Source: Pipra filicauda (taxonomy: Eukaryota > Chordata > Aves > Passeriformes > Pipridae). Taken from it: 64,000 nt of DNA. A program made the position numbers and the translations under genes. Below are positions 23,868 through 35,758 of the stretch, in pieces (position 1 is the first letter of the stretch; the number at the start of each line of letters is the position of its first letter). Location of the stretch: contig NW_024104380.1 in the NCBI RefSeq assembly GCF_003945595.2, positions 856,441 through 920,440 of the forward strand, in the 5' to 3' direction. A model generated the notes under the pieces. That model was given only the letters and a program-made list of their open reading frames with translations. It was not told where the DNA came from and searched no databases.

Positions 23868-24616
23868 GTCCAACGGGGTGAGGGACGAGGCCAAGTGCCG
23901 GGTCCTGCCCTCGGGTCACAACAACCCATGGAACTCTCCAGGATGGGGCAGAGGGGCTGGAAAGTACCCAGTGGGAAAGGACTGGGGGTGCTGGTGCCGG
24001 GGCTGGACACGATCCCAGGGGTGCCCGGGGGGGCAGGAGGCCAATGGCCCCTGGGCTGTGCCAGCCATGGGGTGTCCCAGCCCCAGGGCAGTGCCCGTCC
24101 CTGTGCCGGGCGCGGCTGAGGGACCTCCAGGGCCGTGTCCAGGGCTGGGCCCTCAACAAGGGACACACGGAGGGGCTGGAGCGTGTGCGGGGAAGGGAAG
24201 GGAGCTGGGAAGGGGCTGGAGCAGCAGGAGCAGCTGAGGGAGCTGGGGGGGCTCAGCCTGGAGAAAAGGAGGCTCAGGGGGGACCTTCTGGCTCTGCAAC
24301 CCCCTGACAGGAGGGGGGAGCCGGGGGGGGTCGGGCTCTGCTCCCAGGGAACAAGGGACAGGAGGAGAGGGAACGGCCTCCAGCTGTGCCAGGGGAGGCT
24401 CAGGTGGGACAGGAGGAGGAATTTCCTCCTGGAAAGGGTGGTGAGGCCTTGGCAGGGGCTGCCCAGGGAGGTTTGGAGTGCCCAGCCCTGGAGGTGTCCC
24501 AGGAAGGCCTGGCCGTGGCACTCAGTGCTCTGGGCTGGGGGACAAGGTGGGCATCGGGCACAGGGGGGATCATGGGCTGGGAGGGCTTTGCCAACCTCAG
24601 GCATTCTATGATTCTC
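23868..24616 (+). mobile_element. CR1 copy, GC-rich young subfamily (~750 bp)
   Basis: It opens near GTCCAACGGGGTGAGGGACG and ends with the tail ATTCTATGATTCT at 24603-24615. It is far more GC-rich than the flanks. Over its last ~500 bp it is about 99% identical, by eye, to the reverse complement of 5268-5768. The region 5' of 24103 is unique to this copy. Open frames of up to 262 codons occur on both strands. They are composition artefacts, and the same frames recur in the other copy. Too short to hold the CR1 endonuclease or reverse transcriptase. Confidence 0.93.
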
Positions 24617-27384
24617 TTCTCTGACTTTAACATTACAAGTTCACTCAACTCCCTAATTCCTGAGGAGGAATTGTCCCACTCTATGTGGTTTAAATCCATC
24701 CTAAGCCTTGGCTTTGTGACTGATCCTTCTCACTCCTACACCTGGAAATGTTCTCCATCCAGTGAACTGCAGGATGGTGGCTGTCCTACAGCAATGAAGT
24801 CACATCACTCAGAGCTGAGTAGTGTTTAATGATCTTGTGCCTTCAGAACTCTCTTCTTGCCTCATAATCTGCTCAGATTTAAGCCATGAATGTTTTTATT
24901 GGTAGTGGTATCAATGCAGCTTCATTTACACTTTTAGTGTTTCCATTATTTCCTATATATATCTATATATATATATGTCTCTGATACAATAATTAACGGG
25001 CGTCAGGTATTAAAGCAGTGCTGGTTAAACAACATCTCTTTTGTTCATTAAATTCTGCTGAAGGAACTTTTGGAGGAACAGAAAGTTCCTTGGTGCCTGA
25101 CCTGTTCCATGAGGGCCCTTTATTTATTGCAGGTTGCCAGGTTACCTCCTGCTTGGTCATTGAAATCACTTGACATGAAGCTTTTATCTGCCAGGGAAAG
25201 GTTGTTGACCACGTCATTTATTTCAGGAAAGAGTTATTCTGTCACTCTTAGTCATAGCTGCCTAAATGTTGTGATGATAATGGTAGAGAAATTTATCTCT
25301 TAAAGTAGCAACTGTTATTTTATCCCCTGGAGCAAACTGTCAGGATTCCTAAAGGTCTTCTATTAAATTGCAAATCCAGCACCATTGTGTCTGAATTCTA
25401 ATTTTAGTGTTAGAATGTCTGAGCAAATGTGCACTCAATTAAGGCCATGGTTTGGAATTCTGCAGCTAAGAAAATAAGATTTTTTAATTAGTTCAAATTA
25501 AATCAAAACATTTCCAATCCACTTGCTCTGAGATATAGTAATAATAATACTTAAAAAATCACTAAGGTCCTTTGCACTCTAGAGGCCTTTCCTTTAATAT
25601 TGGGTTGTCCATCCAAAGAAAGTTGAAGATTGTTTGTCTACTATGGAAAAAAAAAGCAGCTGATGGTCCAATAACTGAAGTCTCCCATCTTTTCACTAAA
25701 AGCTGATAAGGATTCCTTAACATCAATTGCTGAAGCTATAATTGAACTGGTACAAATTCAAAACAGCTTTCAGCAATCCCTAAACTAACACTTTGTGGAC
25801 TACTCCACAAGAAATACTCCTTTCATGGTATGTATTTATCACATGAGGAAGACCCTTTGTAAGTCCCTTTTCTGCCTGATCTGCAGGAGAATGGCTGGTG
25901 GGTTTAACAAGGAGTCACTTGATTTCTCAGCCCTGAATTTTCCAGGCTGCTCTCCAAGGTGCTGACCAGGACTGTAGATACCTCAGAAGAACACAATAAA
26001 CCTTCATTCAGTTGAGAGGGAAATCACAAAATGTGGGTTGGGGCTGCACCTTCCTCATTGCTGGTGCATGACCTGGGACTTGCTTTGGTGCTCTCCACCC
26101 TCTGTCCCAGGGGAAATCTCCGGATATTCCTTTTTCCTGGTCAGTAAGACATTGTTCCTGGTGTCTAAACAGGCACTGGCTGTGTCCAGAAATGGGGACA
26201 TGTCACGCAGGGGACTCTGTCACAACCCCAAAGATCATTCCTGGGAGAGTGTGGGGTCAGAGGGAGCCAACAGTGTGTCCCTGTCTCTTCCCAGCAGTGA
26301 CCTCCTTCCACATCCCTGGTTTAGTTACAACAATAGCCATAAAAATGCCTTACACTGAACTCAGGTGAGTTTTACAGTCCAATATTAAGCTGCAGAAACA
26401 ACAAAATTAGATGACTTATATATGTGGCAATAAATCCTTTCACATGATTTTCTGTAGCTCCTTCAGCAGCCTAAATTGGCTCTATTTGGCTCATAAAAGC
26501 AGTATAGATACTCATTTATACAAATAACAAATGAAATAAATACACTACTTTTAAAAATGACAATCTGACAGTTTAATGTGTGGAGTTGTTTTTTTCCAGG
26601 ATTTTTTAACTCCTTCAATAAAACTTCATTAAGATAACCCATCTACATACAGGCACATGCACATGTACGGACAAAAAAAGATTAAATTCAGATTCCTGCT
26701 GCTTTATTTGCACCAGTTTCAACCCAGGCTTAGTCTCAGAATGATAATTCCTCTACACAGTAGGAAGAATGAGCTCAGCTCTCCTGTTCACTTGCTTTTT
26801 TAAGTTGATTGTCATGAAGAAGAGGTGAAATTCCAGAATAAAGCTCAGATCTAATTAGTGCACTGATGTTAGCATCGAGTTCATTTTCTGCTCGGTTACA
26901 ACTTCCCAAATGTTCCAAACCAGATGCATCTCATGATTCCTCTCCCACTTACTCTAATGCACAGAGCATTTACCACTCTCAGCTGGCACTTTAAATCACT
27001 CCCCTCGATGCCTCCTCATTACATGCACGAGCATGCTCAGCTCTGCTGTTGATGCAACCAGGAAAATCAAAATAATTCCTTGCTTTCTCCTGCCAAATAC
27101 CTGTTTTACCAAACTGCTACAAAGCCCTCTTTCCACATTCTTCATCAACAGGTGTCTCCCAGAATAACAGCAAAAGCACAGGGATGTGTTCCAACCAAAA
27201 CAGAGCAATCCTCAAAAAAGCCAGTTTTGACTAAAATGACAAGATTTCTTTGCAGTTTGGAGTGTTCTTTGGTACCTGATAATGTTGCAGGAGATGGAAA
27301 TTAATAAATAGTTTTACTGCCTCAATACTTAGAGTTAGTTTTTCTTTTATTGGGAAAAGAATAAAAGTTATCAGCTGTGGATGT
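24617..27384. other. 2.8 kb of unique DNA with a TA run
   Basis: A short interrupted (TA)n lies at 24954-24976. The rest is AT-rich single-copy sequence without recognised features. Confidence 0.55.
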
Positions 27385-27995
27385 CATAGAATCTCAGAAT
27401 CCCAGAATGGTTTGGGTTGGAAGGGGCCTTAAAGCCCATCCAGTGCCTCCCCCTGCCATGGGCAGGGACACCTCCCACTAGCCGAGGTTGCTCCAAGCCC
27501 CGTCCAACCTGGCCTTGGACACTTCCAGGGATCCAGGGGCAGCCACAGCTTCTCTGGGCAACCTGTACCAGGGCCTCCCCACCCTCACAGCCAGGAATTC
27601 CTTCCCAATATCCCATCTATCCCTGCCCTCTGGCAGTGAGAAGACATTCCCTGTGTCCTGTCCCTCCATCCCTTGTCCATAGTCTCTCTCCATCTTTCCT
27701 GGAGCCCCTTCAGGCCCTGCAAGGCCACAGTCAGGTCACCCCAAAGCTTCTCCTCTCCAGGCTGAACAACCCCAGCTCTCTCCCCTTCCCTCCCAGCAGA
27801 GCTGCTCCACCCTCTGCTCATCTTGGGGCCTCCTCTGGACTCTCTCCAGCAGCTCCATGTCCTTGCTGTGCTGTTCCCCAGGGCTGGAGCAGCTCTGCAG
27901 GGGGGTCTCAGCTGAGGGGCAGAGGGGCAGAATCCCCCCCTGCCCTGCTGCCCACGCTGGGGGATCAGCCCAGGGCACGGGGGGGGGGTCTGGGA
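27385..27995 (-). mobile_element. CR1 copy (~610 bp)
   Basis: Tail-derived units at the left (CATAGAATCTCAGAATCCCA) lead into the full 3' module. This continues to CTCCAGCAGCTCCATGTCC, CAGCTCTGCAGGGGGGTCTC and a G8+ run near 27980. The subfamily matches 35490, 37843 and 45895. Open frames here (to 200 codons) are retroposon artefacts. The right (5') edge is uncertain by ~40 bp. Confidence 0.92.
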
Positions 27996-28860
27996 TCCCA
28001 TCCCACACCAACATCCTGAAGATCCCACACCTTGATTATGTCATTTCAAAGACATTTCTCTCTCACAAAGTTGCAGCTTTTCTCATTCCAAATGACCTGC
28101 ATTAATCTGGAACAGAAATCTTGTCTCAGCCCCCCCCCCCATCCCTGTTTGAACATGCCAATGGTGTGGGCAGCACTGAGCTCTTCTAATCAGCCAGGGG
28201 TGATTTGCATGTGCCCAAAATCCTGACAAATAGTGAACAATGTCACAAAGGATCACATGCAAATGCACAGTTCTTCTCAGACACTGATAAGCATTTCAAA
28301 AGAAATTAAGGAGCAGATCTCATCCTTCCCCAAATATAAATATGCAAACTGATGCAAACTGCCTGCTCCTGACCCAGGAACACGATGGGCAATTGCCTGA
28401 CCTGTGTTCAGAAAACAATATTTAATTTCCTCAGCTCTTCACAGGGTATGAATTGGAAATTTGTGTGGCATCAGTAGAAAAATCACAATGAGCAGACGTT
28501 TCTCAGAGCACTTCAATCAGTTCTGATTTCCTGTCCATCAAAGCATGAAGCCTGGAATATATCATGGAATATATTAACAAAGTATTAATTGTGCTTGAAA
28601 CCCTCCAACATGTTTCAATACCAAAGTGGGGGTGAGTGTCATCCTCCAGCAAAATCTTTGTGCAGCAATAAACCTGGTCAGATTCTATTATTTCTGAAGG
28701 AAAAACTGCAAAAAAATAATGTTATAAATCAATGTATATATAAACCAGTAGAAAAAACATAGTAGCAGGTGAATTCTCTAGGGCTAATTGGTGAGGGGTT
28801 TATTAGTGTAACACAATATTAAAGTTAACTAAATAGAATCATATTTAGTCAATGTGATCA
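27996..28860. other. Unique DNA with a C11 run
   Basis: A C11 homopolymer lies at 28130-28140. Nothing else recognised. Confidence 0.55.
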
Positions 28861-29005
28861 TATTAACTACATGTAATATATATATGGCATATATGATAAT
28901 ATAGTATTATATATATAATAATATATATTATCTATTATTGTATTTGTTAATATATATAACATATATATATATATGGTAATATGTATATGAAAATATAATA
29001 GAATC
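28861..29005. repeat. TA-rich palindromic low-complexity block
   Basis: Interrupted TATA, TAATA and ATATAT runs, with a pure TA stretch near 28960-28974. It is self-complementary over much of its length, so cruciform extrusion and length variation are plausible. Confidence 0.85.
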
Positions 29006-29035
29006 CCCCCAGCAGACCCTCCAACCTTCCCCTCA

Positions 29036-29095
29036 TTTGGGTTAAAAGAGACCTTGAAGATCGTGTAGTTCCAACCCCCAGTTCTGTTTCTGCAC
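29036..29095 (-). mobile_element. Probable CR1 3' remnant
   Basis: TTTGGGTTAAAAGAGACCTTGAAGATCGTG followed by TTCCAACCCC resembles an eroded CR1 3' end. ATAGAATC at 28999 could be its displaced tail. Weak but typical wording. Confidence 0.5.
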
Positions 29096-30730
29096 CACTA
29101 CTAAGAACAGATCCAACCTCCCATTCTAATCCCATTATATATGTATGGAATATTATTCCATGGACTTATTTTTACTGCAAACAAAAACAGGGAATAAAAT
29201 TGTTAATTTTTTGTGCACAATATTTAAAATCCAGTTGTGCTGAAGGTGCTGAAATTTGCCTGTTGCTTCCTGGTCATATCAAGGTTTCTGGAAATTAAAT
29301 AATTAATAAATAAAAAATAAATAAAAATAAATCTCTATGAATCCTGGAATAGATTTCTCAATAACCCAGCAGAAAGCTTTATTTTTTTGAGGTGTCTTCA
29401 CTTAGTTTATACGAAAAGTTTTATCAATCTACATTCACCCATGCTGGGCATGACTCTAAATTATTAGTGGTGGTTTATTGGGATACAACCATGGAACTGG
29501 GAGAAAGACATTACAGTGGCTGATATGAACTTCAGTTTTCCCCTTCTAGCAAAGAGCTCTTAAAAATACTTTATTAAGCATGTTTGAATAGTGCAGTGGA
29601 ACAATCTTGCACATCATCCTCTTGATTCCCCACTGCCTTAAAACAGCAATTAGAAGCTGATGAGAAACGTCCAGGAACAATAACAGCTAAAGATCAATTA
29701 GGGATCCACGCAGCTGGGAAGATTAAATATTTATTAAAATAACAACAACCTTTCAAATAATGGTTCAAACTTCATTACTCTAATACCTTCTCGAACTGCT
29801 ATTTTCTGCCTCACTTCACTGTAATTGCAAACTGCAGCAGTGACAGGGAATGTTTCAGGCTAAAGTACAGAAAAACATAAAGCTTTTATTGTTACACTGA
29901 CAGTGCTGGAGATTTTGTAAACAGATGAGAACAGTCTGAGGTTTTATTTGCCTGCACGTTTCTGAAGTGTTTTCTGGTGTACAAATGACAAAAATCTCCC
30001 ATTTGAATAAATTTACCTGAAAATTATACCACGGATCCCTCACCTTCCCTTTGTAGACAGGAGGACAAAGGACCACCTGTCCTGGATGTCCCTGATGAAG
30101 GCCTTGGTGTTCCTTTTCAGGAAGAGAAATTGGGAAGATGGGTGTAAAGCAAGATATGTTTTTGCAGCAATTCTCTTTGGAATTCAGTGTGAAAAGTGGC
30201 AGTTTGTGGAATGTTTCCGTGGAAGTTGCCGAAGAGGAAGTGCTGTGTGATGACAAGAGTGGCAGCTCTGCTGTCTGTCCACGCCTTGGGGACAAGCAAA
30301 GTGTGCAACCCGAACACATAACCCAAAACTCTACTCTGGTTAACTTAGAATGGTAATTTAAAGCAAAACCTGGCGGAATGAGAGGCCAACAAGTGGCATC
30401 TACAGATACAAAAGGGGAAAAAATAGTTAATTAGCATAGCAACAGGGGCACTGGGTGAAATGATTCATGGGGTGGCACCCACAGGGCTCCTGCAGCCACC
30501 AGACTGGGAGAACCTTCAGCACACCTCAAGGGACACCTCCAACCCCTGGCCCTGCAGCACTCAGGGACTGTGTCACCAAGTTGTACAGAGGCCACCAATT
30601 CATCCCCACATCCATGTCATTTGGGCTTGGCATGTTGACATGGACACACAAAGGGACATTTGTTTCCTTGACACTTCATTAAGTGTTTTATATACTGGTT
30701 TTAGTGGTTTTTTTATAAATAATATTCTAC
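29096..30730. other. Unique AT-rich DNA
   Basis: It includes an A/T-rich AATAAATAAA patch at about 29303-29332. A 154-codon minus-strand frame at 29855-30319 lacks domain features and overlaps another frame. Nothing recognised. Confidence 0.5.
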
Positions 30731-30846
30731 TTTATTTATTTATTTATTTACTTACTTTATTTACAGAATCTTTATTTTATATACTGTATCTAGTGTTTTA
30801 TGTAATGTTTTATATAATGTTTTATATAATTTTTAAAATTTTTTGT
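30731..30846. repeat. (TTTA)n and TTTTATATAATG simple repeats
   Basis: (TTTA)n with TTAC variants occupies 30731-30764. It is followed by about three imperfect copies of a 12-13 bp TTTTATATAATG unit at 30798-30836. The CR1 remnant begins shortly after, at 30870. Confidence 0.85.
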
Positions 30847-30869
30847 TGTGCTTCATTAAGGATTAAGAT

Positions 30870-30906
30870 CATAGAATCCCAGAATCCCAAAATGGTTTGG
30901 GTTGAA
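30870..30906 (-). mobile_element. Minimal CR1 3' terminus
   Basis: CATAGAATCCCAGAATCCCA then AAATGGTTTGGGTTG is just the tail plus the first ~15 bp of the CR1 3' end, about 37 bp in total. Either an extremely short insertion or a deletion remnant. Confidence 0.7.
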
Positions 30907-31212
30907 ACTGCTGCATAAGCTGATCATTGAAAGAAATAGGTAATGATTTGAAATACTTTTAACATTTGAAAATGCACAACTGTTCAAAACATTATCCTAA
31001 TGTTGAGTGGCTGTAACACTTCTCTGTAAATGTCTCTTATGTATTCCTAACAATGGAAGCACCACCAGAACATAATCCATGGAGCAGTTACTGATGGAGA
31101 CCAAAGGAGGGGCTTCATCTCATCCCCACGTCCCAAAAATGAGAATAAATATGAATGCTGTACCCATGGATATCCTTTCCAGGCTTTATCCATCCCCCAC
31201 GTGCAGAAAAGT
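30907..31212. other. Unique DNA
   Basis: No feature recognised. Confidence 0.55.
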
Positions 31213-31320
31213 CACAAAATCACAGAACCCCAGAATGGTTTGGCTTGGGAGGGACCTTAGAAACCCTCCAGTTTCAATCCAGCTTTCACTAGACCAGGCT
31301 GCTCAACTGACTGCTCTTCC
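31213..31320 (-). mobile_element. CR1 3' fragment (~105 bp)
   Basis: CACAAAATCACAGAACCCCAG then AATGGTTTGGCTTGGGAGGG and TTTCACTAGACCAGGCTGCTC. The CR1 3' end has lost about 25 bp corresponding to the CATGGGCAGGGACACC block. Confidence 0.78.
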
Positions 31321-33384
31321 AGAAAGTTCCTAAGAGAAACTTGAATTCTGTTAAGGAGATTTTGACAGGAATGGTTTGCCCTAATCTCTGTATTTTTGGT
31401 CCCATAGGGCCAGCTCATCCTGATGCCTAAAATGGAAGAAAAAAATCCATATTTACTACAAATCTTAAAAATTCTAAGGCATCAGTCCCACCAGACACAC
31501 AAGAGCCAGAACTGCTGGCACAGCCACACCTCTGCTGATTTTCCTCTTCAATTTATCTTTGCAATATTCCCTTTGCCCTTCCCCATAAAAATAAATAAAA
31601 AAAACAAACAGTGCTGAATTATAGTCGTGTAGCTGCAAAATGTTATAAATCAACTAAATCAAGGAACACTTGTGGGCAACTTCCTTCAATTTGGATCTTT
31701 TCTGATAAACAAGCAACATTCAGAAAAGTATATTTAGAAAATGGGACACTTTATGTCAGTCTAAATACGTCTAATGGATTTGGTTCAGACAAGTCTCACC
31801 CTGCAAATCTTTATTCTTTTCATGCCCAACAATTCTATCTCTAATCTTTAAACTCCACTGTGGGGTTTTTTTTGCTGGATCTACACCTTAGGGAAAACCT
31901 GCTCATCATCCTGCTCGTGCTTCCTCATGTTCTGAACTGATTTCCCTCTGTCTCTTCCACGCACGATTATAATTTGATGATAAGAGAAACAATTTAAAAG
32001 TGCAATTATGAAAGCATTGCTTTGTTAATTCCCTCCTGGCTAAATGACTTCCTCTCTCACTAGGAAGTTAAACATCTGACAGCACGACTGAGCTTCAGCA
32101 ACTTCAATTTCCACTCACAAAAGCCTCTTTTCTTGGCGCTTTCTCATATTCTTGTTGCCATTTATACTGATTTGCTCCCTCTCGTACTTACAGATCCGAG
32201 GATTCCTGAGAGACCCAACCTGGAGCTGATGTTTGGGGCCTCTGGCTCAGTGTTTTAGTCGACTTTCTGTGCTGTGGGTTTTATTTAGTGGGTAGAGAAG
32301 GACGTGAACCATTTGGGGCTGTTCCTTGGGGCACCGTCTCGAGAGGGAGATGGATCAGCCCAGCGCTGCCAGAAGGATTAGGCAATAACAGTAGATTACA
32401 TTTTGTGGAATAAAATATTACAAACCAGCTCAGAAATTGCCCTATCAACATTACAGTATTGCAATGAGGAAATCAGGAGGTAGAACATGGGGTGGGATGA
32501 AAAATTCTGTAATTGTTACCTTTGTGGAGGTACAATTATGGGCTGTGATGATGGTTCTGTAGTTCAAACACAGGCTAAAAAGTGCAGGGAGTTGACTGGG
32601 TTACCTTTTTTCTTTCTTTTTCCTCTAAAATCATACCCAAATGAGCCATAAAAGAGAACAGATTATAACACAAATGTTAACATATTAGGAAATAAAAATT
32701 ATCCTCATTTATCTACTCATCTTTATTTCACTGTTGGGAGCAGATACCAGTGTATGACTTGCAACAAAACCAAAATTTATATGCTTTCTGCTCAAAATAT
32801 GTAACTTTGATTTAAGGTAATTTATTTAAAAGCCTAATGAGGTTGACATTTGAAGCAGGTTCCTGCCATTTCTGTTCCTTCTGGCTTCCCTGAGATAAAA
32901 TAAAATTGTGGCAGGTGACTCATGAAATGAGTTGACCTGCCAGGGCAGAGCAGATCCTCTGAAAGGCCCCCATGGAATGATGTTATTTTTGAGCTTTATT
33001 GGATGTGTTGGCAAGTTTTGCAGGGCTGCTTCCTCTGGGCCAAGGACAGGACAACCTGGAAGGACGTGGATTGAGAGGCCCGTGGGGTGCAGGGGAGAGA
33101 GCAGGGACAGGAGGGACATTGCAGGGGTGGTAGAGAGGGGGGGGAACAGGGAACAGCACAGGATCCCTGCAGGCCGAGGGCACAGGAGGAGCCAAGAGAG
33201 AAAACACTGAAAAAAGGTTGTAGGAATAAGTTGGGAGAAAGCTTTGCTTTCCACCGTTGACCAAAACACACCAAATGAGAGCACATCAAATGTGAGATTT
33301 GAGGCTGGGGACAAGAGCTTAGAGAGGATACGGGGACATGAGTTAGAGTTCCCATTGCTTGTGGAAGAGTTGAGGTACCTCCCT
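31321..33384. other. 2 kb of unique DNA
   Basis: Single-copy sequence. A 162-codon minus-strand frame at 32826-33314 overlaps frames of 92-149 codons in other phases and has no recognisable domain. Nothing called. Confidence 0.5.
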
Positions 33385-33539
33385 TAGTTGTGGCTGCCCC
33401 GTCCCTGGAAGTGTCCAAGGCCAGGTTGGACGGGGCTTGGAGCAACCTGGGCTAGTGGAAGGTGTCCCTGCCCAGGGCAGGGGTTGGGACTGGATGATCT
33501 TCAAGGTCTCTTCCAACCCAATCACTCTATGATTCCATG
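33385..33539 (+). mobile_element. CR1 3' fragment (~155 bp)
   Basis: AGTTGTGGCTGCCCCGTCCC through GGAGCAACCTGGGCTAGTGG to the tail CACTCTATGATTCCATG. It lacks the GGATCCCTGG-type bases between GCCCC and GTCCC found in other copies. Confidence 0.87.
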
Positions 33540-35489
33540 AAAAGTGCCCAGCCTAGAGTTGTCTACAGTGCCCCTTACACATCACCTTCCTAAAAACCTG
33601 AATGTCTTCCTTTGGGAAATGGGATAAGGGTGGGTGAACATCGAGCATTTCAGAGCTGGATTGTCAAAATCTATCTTTAGATGAAGAGTTGCAAACTCTT
33701 CCACATATCAGAAGTTGTAAGGACAGTTCTTCACAAAACTGGGAGATGACATCCAGCAGTGAAGATACAAGTGAAATGGAAACCAAGGAAGATGGATGGG
33801 AACATGTGAGCAAGTATTTCTCATGCTGCAGAAGAACCTGCAACTTAAAAGGATTTTTTTTAATTATTATTTTATTTGCAGCTGAAATATTTTGCTTAAA
33901 TTTTGTATCTCGTTATTTTGAAAGGTTTCTTGATTTAGGGGTGTTATTAAACATGCTCTGAGTGTAAACTGCTGATGGAGAGGAGTCTGTGGACAAAGTC
34001 TGCACCAGGAGGAAATGATGGAAGGTGGTTGAGGAAGGGACAAGATCAAGTGGTTCCAGAGGGGTTGTGAGGAACAGGGTAAGAGCAGGGAAGTAAAAAA
34101 TGCTTTACATTTCTCTTGGAAACCGTGAAAAAGAGGAATTTTCTGTGCTCTGCACTGGCTCACGTTAACAGAGGAGCAATCACACACAGTGATATTTCTT
34201 AGGTTGCCCTGTCTTGCCTTGGCCCAGGACCACGAGCCTTAAAGATAATGAGATGTGAGATAAGGAGGGCTTTGTGCTCCCATCTGTCTCCTCTCATCTC
34301 CCAGAGTCCTGCTCAAAAGGTCACCACACGGGTAGCAGTCTTTGCAAGAAAACCTGAACTGTTCATTCGGGTTCTTCCTATTTTTCATCCCACTGACATC
34401 TTTAACTCTCTCTAATGTCCTTTGCAAGCAATGCCCTTCTCAAACCAGCAAAGAACACGTATTCAAATGAGAATTGTTTTTTTTTCCTCTATCTAAAGAT
34501 GCTGCATTTCAGTTTAATCTGATTTCAGTTCAAATTCATGTTCAGCATATGTATACTTTGGGGATTTTCCTTTTCCATGCCTACTGGCTGGGTCAGCAGT
34601 CTGCACAAAATCACATTTTTTTAAAAGGAGAGGATGGAAAAGTAAGTAAATTTAAACCTCCAGAATCACTTCTTGCAGTGGGAAATAATCAGGAAAAAAC
34701 ATACTTTAAACCACCTAGGTTTGAATTGGTTTTTTATCGGTATTGAAATGAATTAAACTGACCAAAAGTGTAAATTTGCTTGACTGAGGTGTGTTGGGAA
34801 AGTCTTGATTCCAAAGGCACATTGATCCACCTGAGGAAGATACTGCAGAGGTGAATGTGTGAAACCAGGGTGCTAAAACCGAACCAAACTGCAGAGTAAA
34901 TAAACCCTTAGTCAGTGTTTGCAAGCTCAGAGCACGTTAAGCTCTGTACAAAGCTCGGCCCAACACGTAAATCCCTGTGTGGTGACACACCAGGGGGAGA
35001 ATTCCCAGTGAATAATGTTGTGGATCTGAAGGCATTTCTAGCAATTTTGTCACCTGAGGCTGCCATGTGACAGCTGAGGGATGGTAGGAACACTTGGAGA
35101 GCTCTGTGTGCCTACTTCTCCCTCTTTTAATCTTCCACTCTTCAACACCCCACTCAATAGTTCCTCTCCAGAGCACACGTGTCTGCCTTGTCCTTCAGTG
35201 TTGTTTCCAAATGGGGAAATCAGTGGTATTAAACACTCCTGCAATGGGATGTAAATAAACAGCTGTTAACTCACCTATGGAGCTTTTAAAGGCTTTTGAT
35301 CCAATGATGCACTGTAGGAGCTGGAATTTTTTTTGTATCGATGATTATTCTTCCAATTTATAGAGAATTTTGGAAAATTTGATTACTCTCTTCATTATTT
35401 CAGTAATATATCTAATTAATTTAAACAAACCATGAGCAGAAAAACAAGAATTTACATTTAAGGGACCTGAAATTACATTCTGGTCTTCA
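33540..35489. other. 1.95 kb of unique DNA
   Basis: No coding, RNA or mobile feature recognised. A T9 run lies near 34477. Confidence 0.5.
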
Positions 35490-35758
35490 GGAATCCCAGG
35501 AATGGTTTGGGTTGGAAGGGACCTGAAAAATCATCCTGTTCCACCCCTGCCCTGGGCAGGGACACCTTCCACTAGCCCAGGTTGCTCCAAGCCCCGTCCA
35601 ACCTGGCCTTGGACACTTCCAGGGATCCAGGGGCAGCCACAGCTTCTCTGGGCAACCTGTGCCAGGGCCTCCCCACCCTCCCAGCCAGGAATTCCTTCCC
35701 AATATCCCATCTAACCCTGCCCTCTGGCACTGGGAAGCCATTCCCTGTGTTCTGGCAC
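35490..35758 (-). mobile_element. CR1 copy (~270 bp)
   Basis: GAATCCCAGGAATGGTTTGG, TTGCTCCAAGCCCCGTCCAA, TCCAGGGATCCAGGGGCAGC and CCTTCCCAATATCCC occur in order. Well conserved, same subfamily as 27385-27995. Confidence 0.92.

Noticed and set aside
23816..24604. 262-codon minus-strand open frame, with 122-196-codon companions
   Set aside because: It lies within a GC-rich CR1 copy. The same frames recur in the copy at 5.3 kb with the same Pro/Leu-rich translation. Stop-poor composition explains them.
27417..28019. 200-codon open frame
   Set aside because: Inside the CR1 copy at 27385-27995, antisense to the element.
32826..33314. 162-codon minus-strand frame
   Set aside because: It overlaps three other frames of 92-149 codons in the same interval and lacks domain features.
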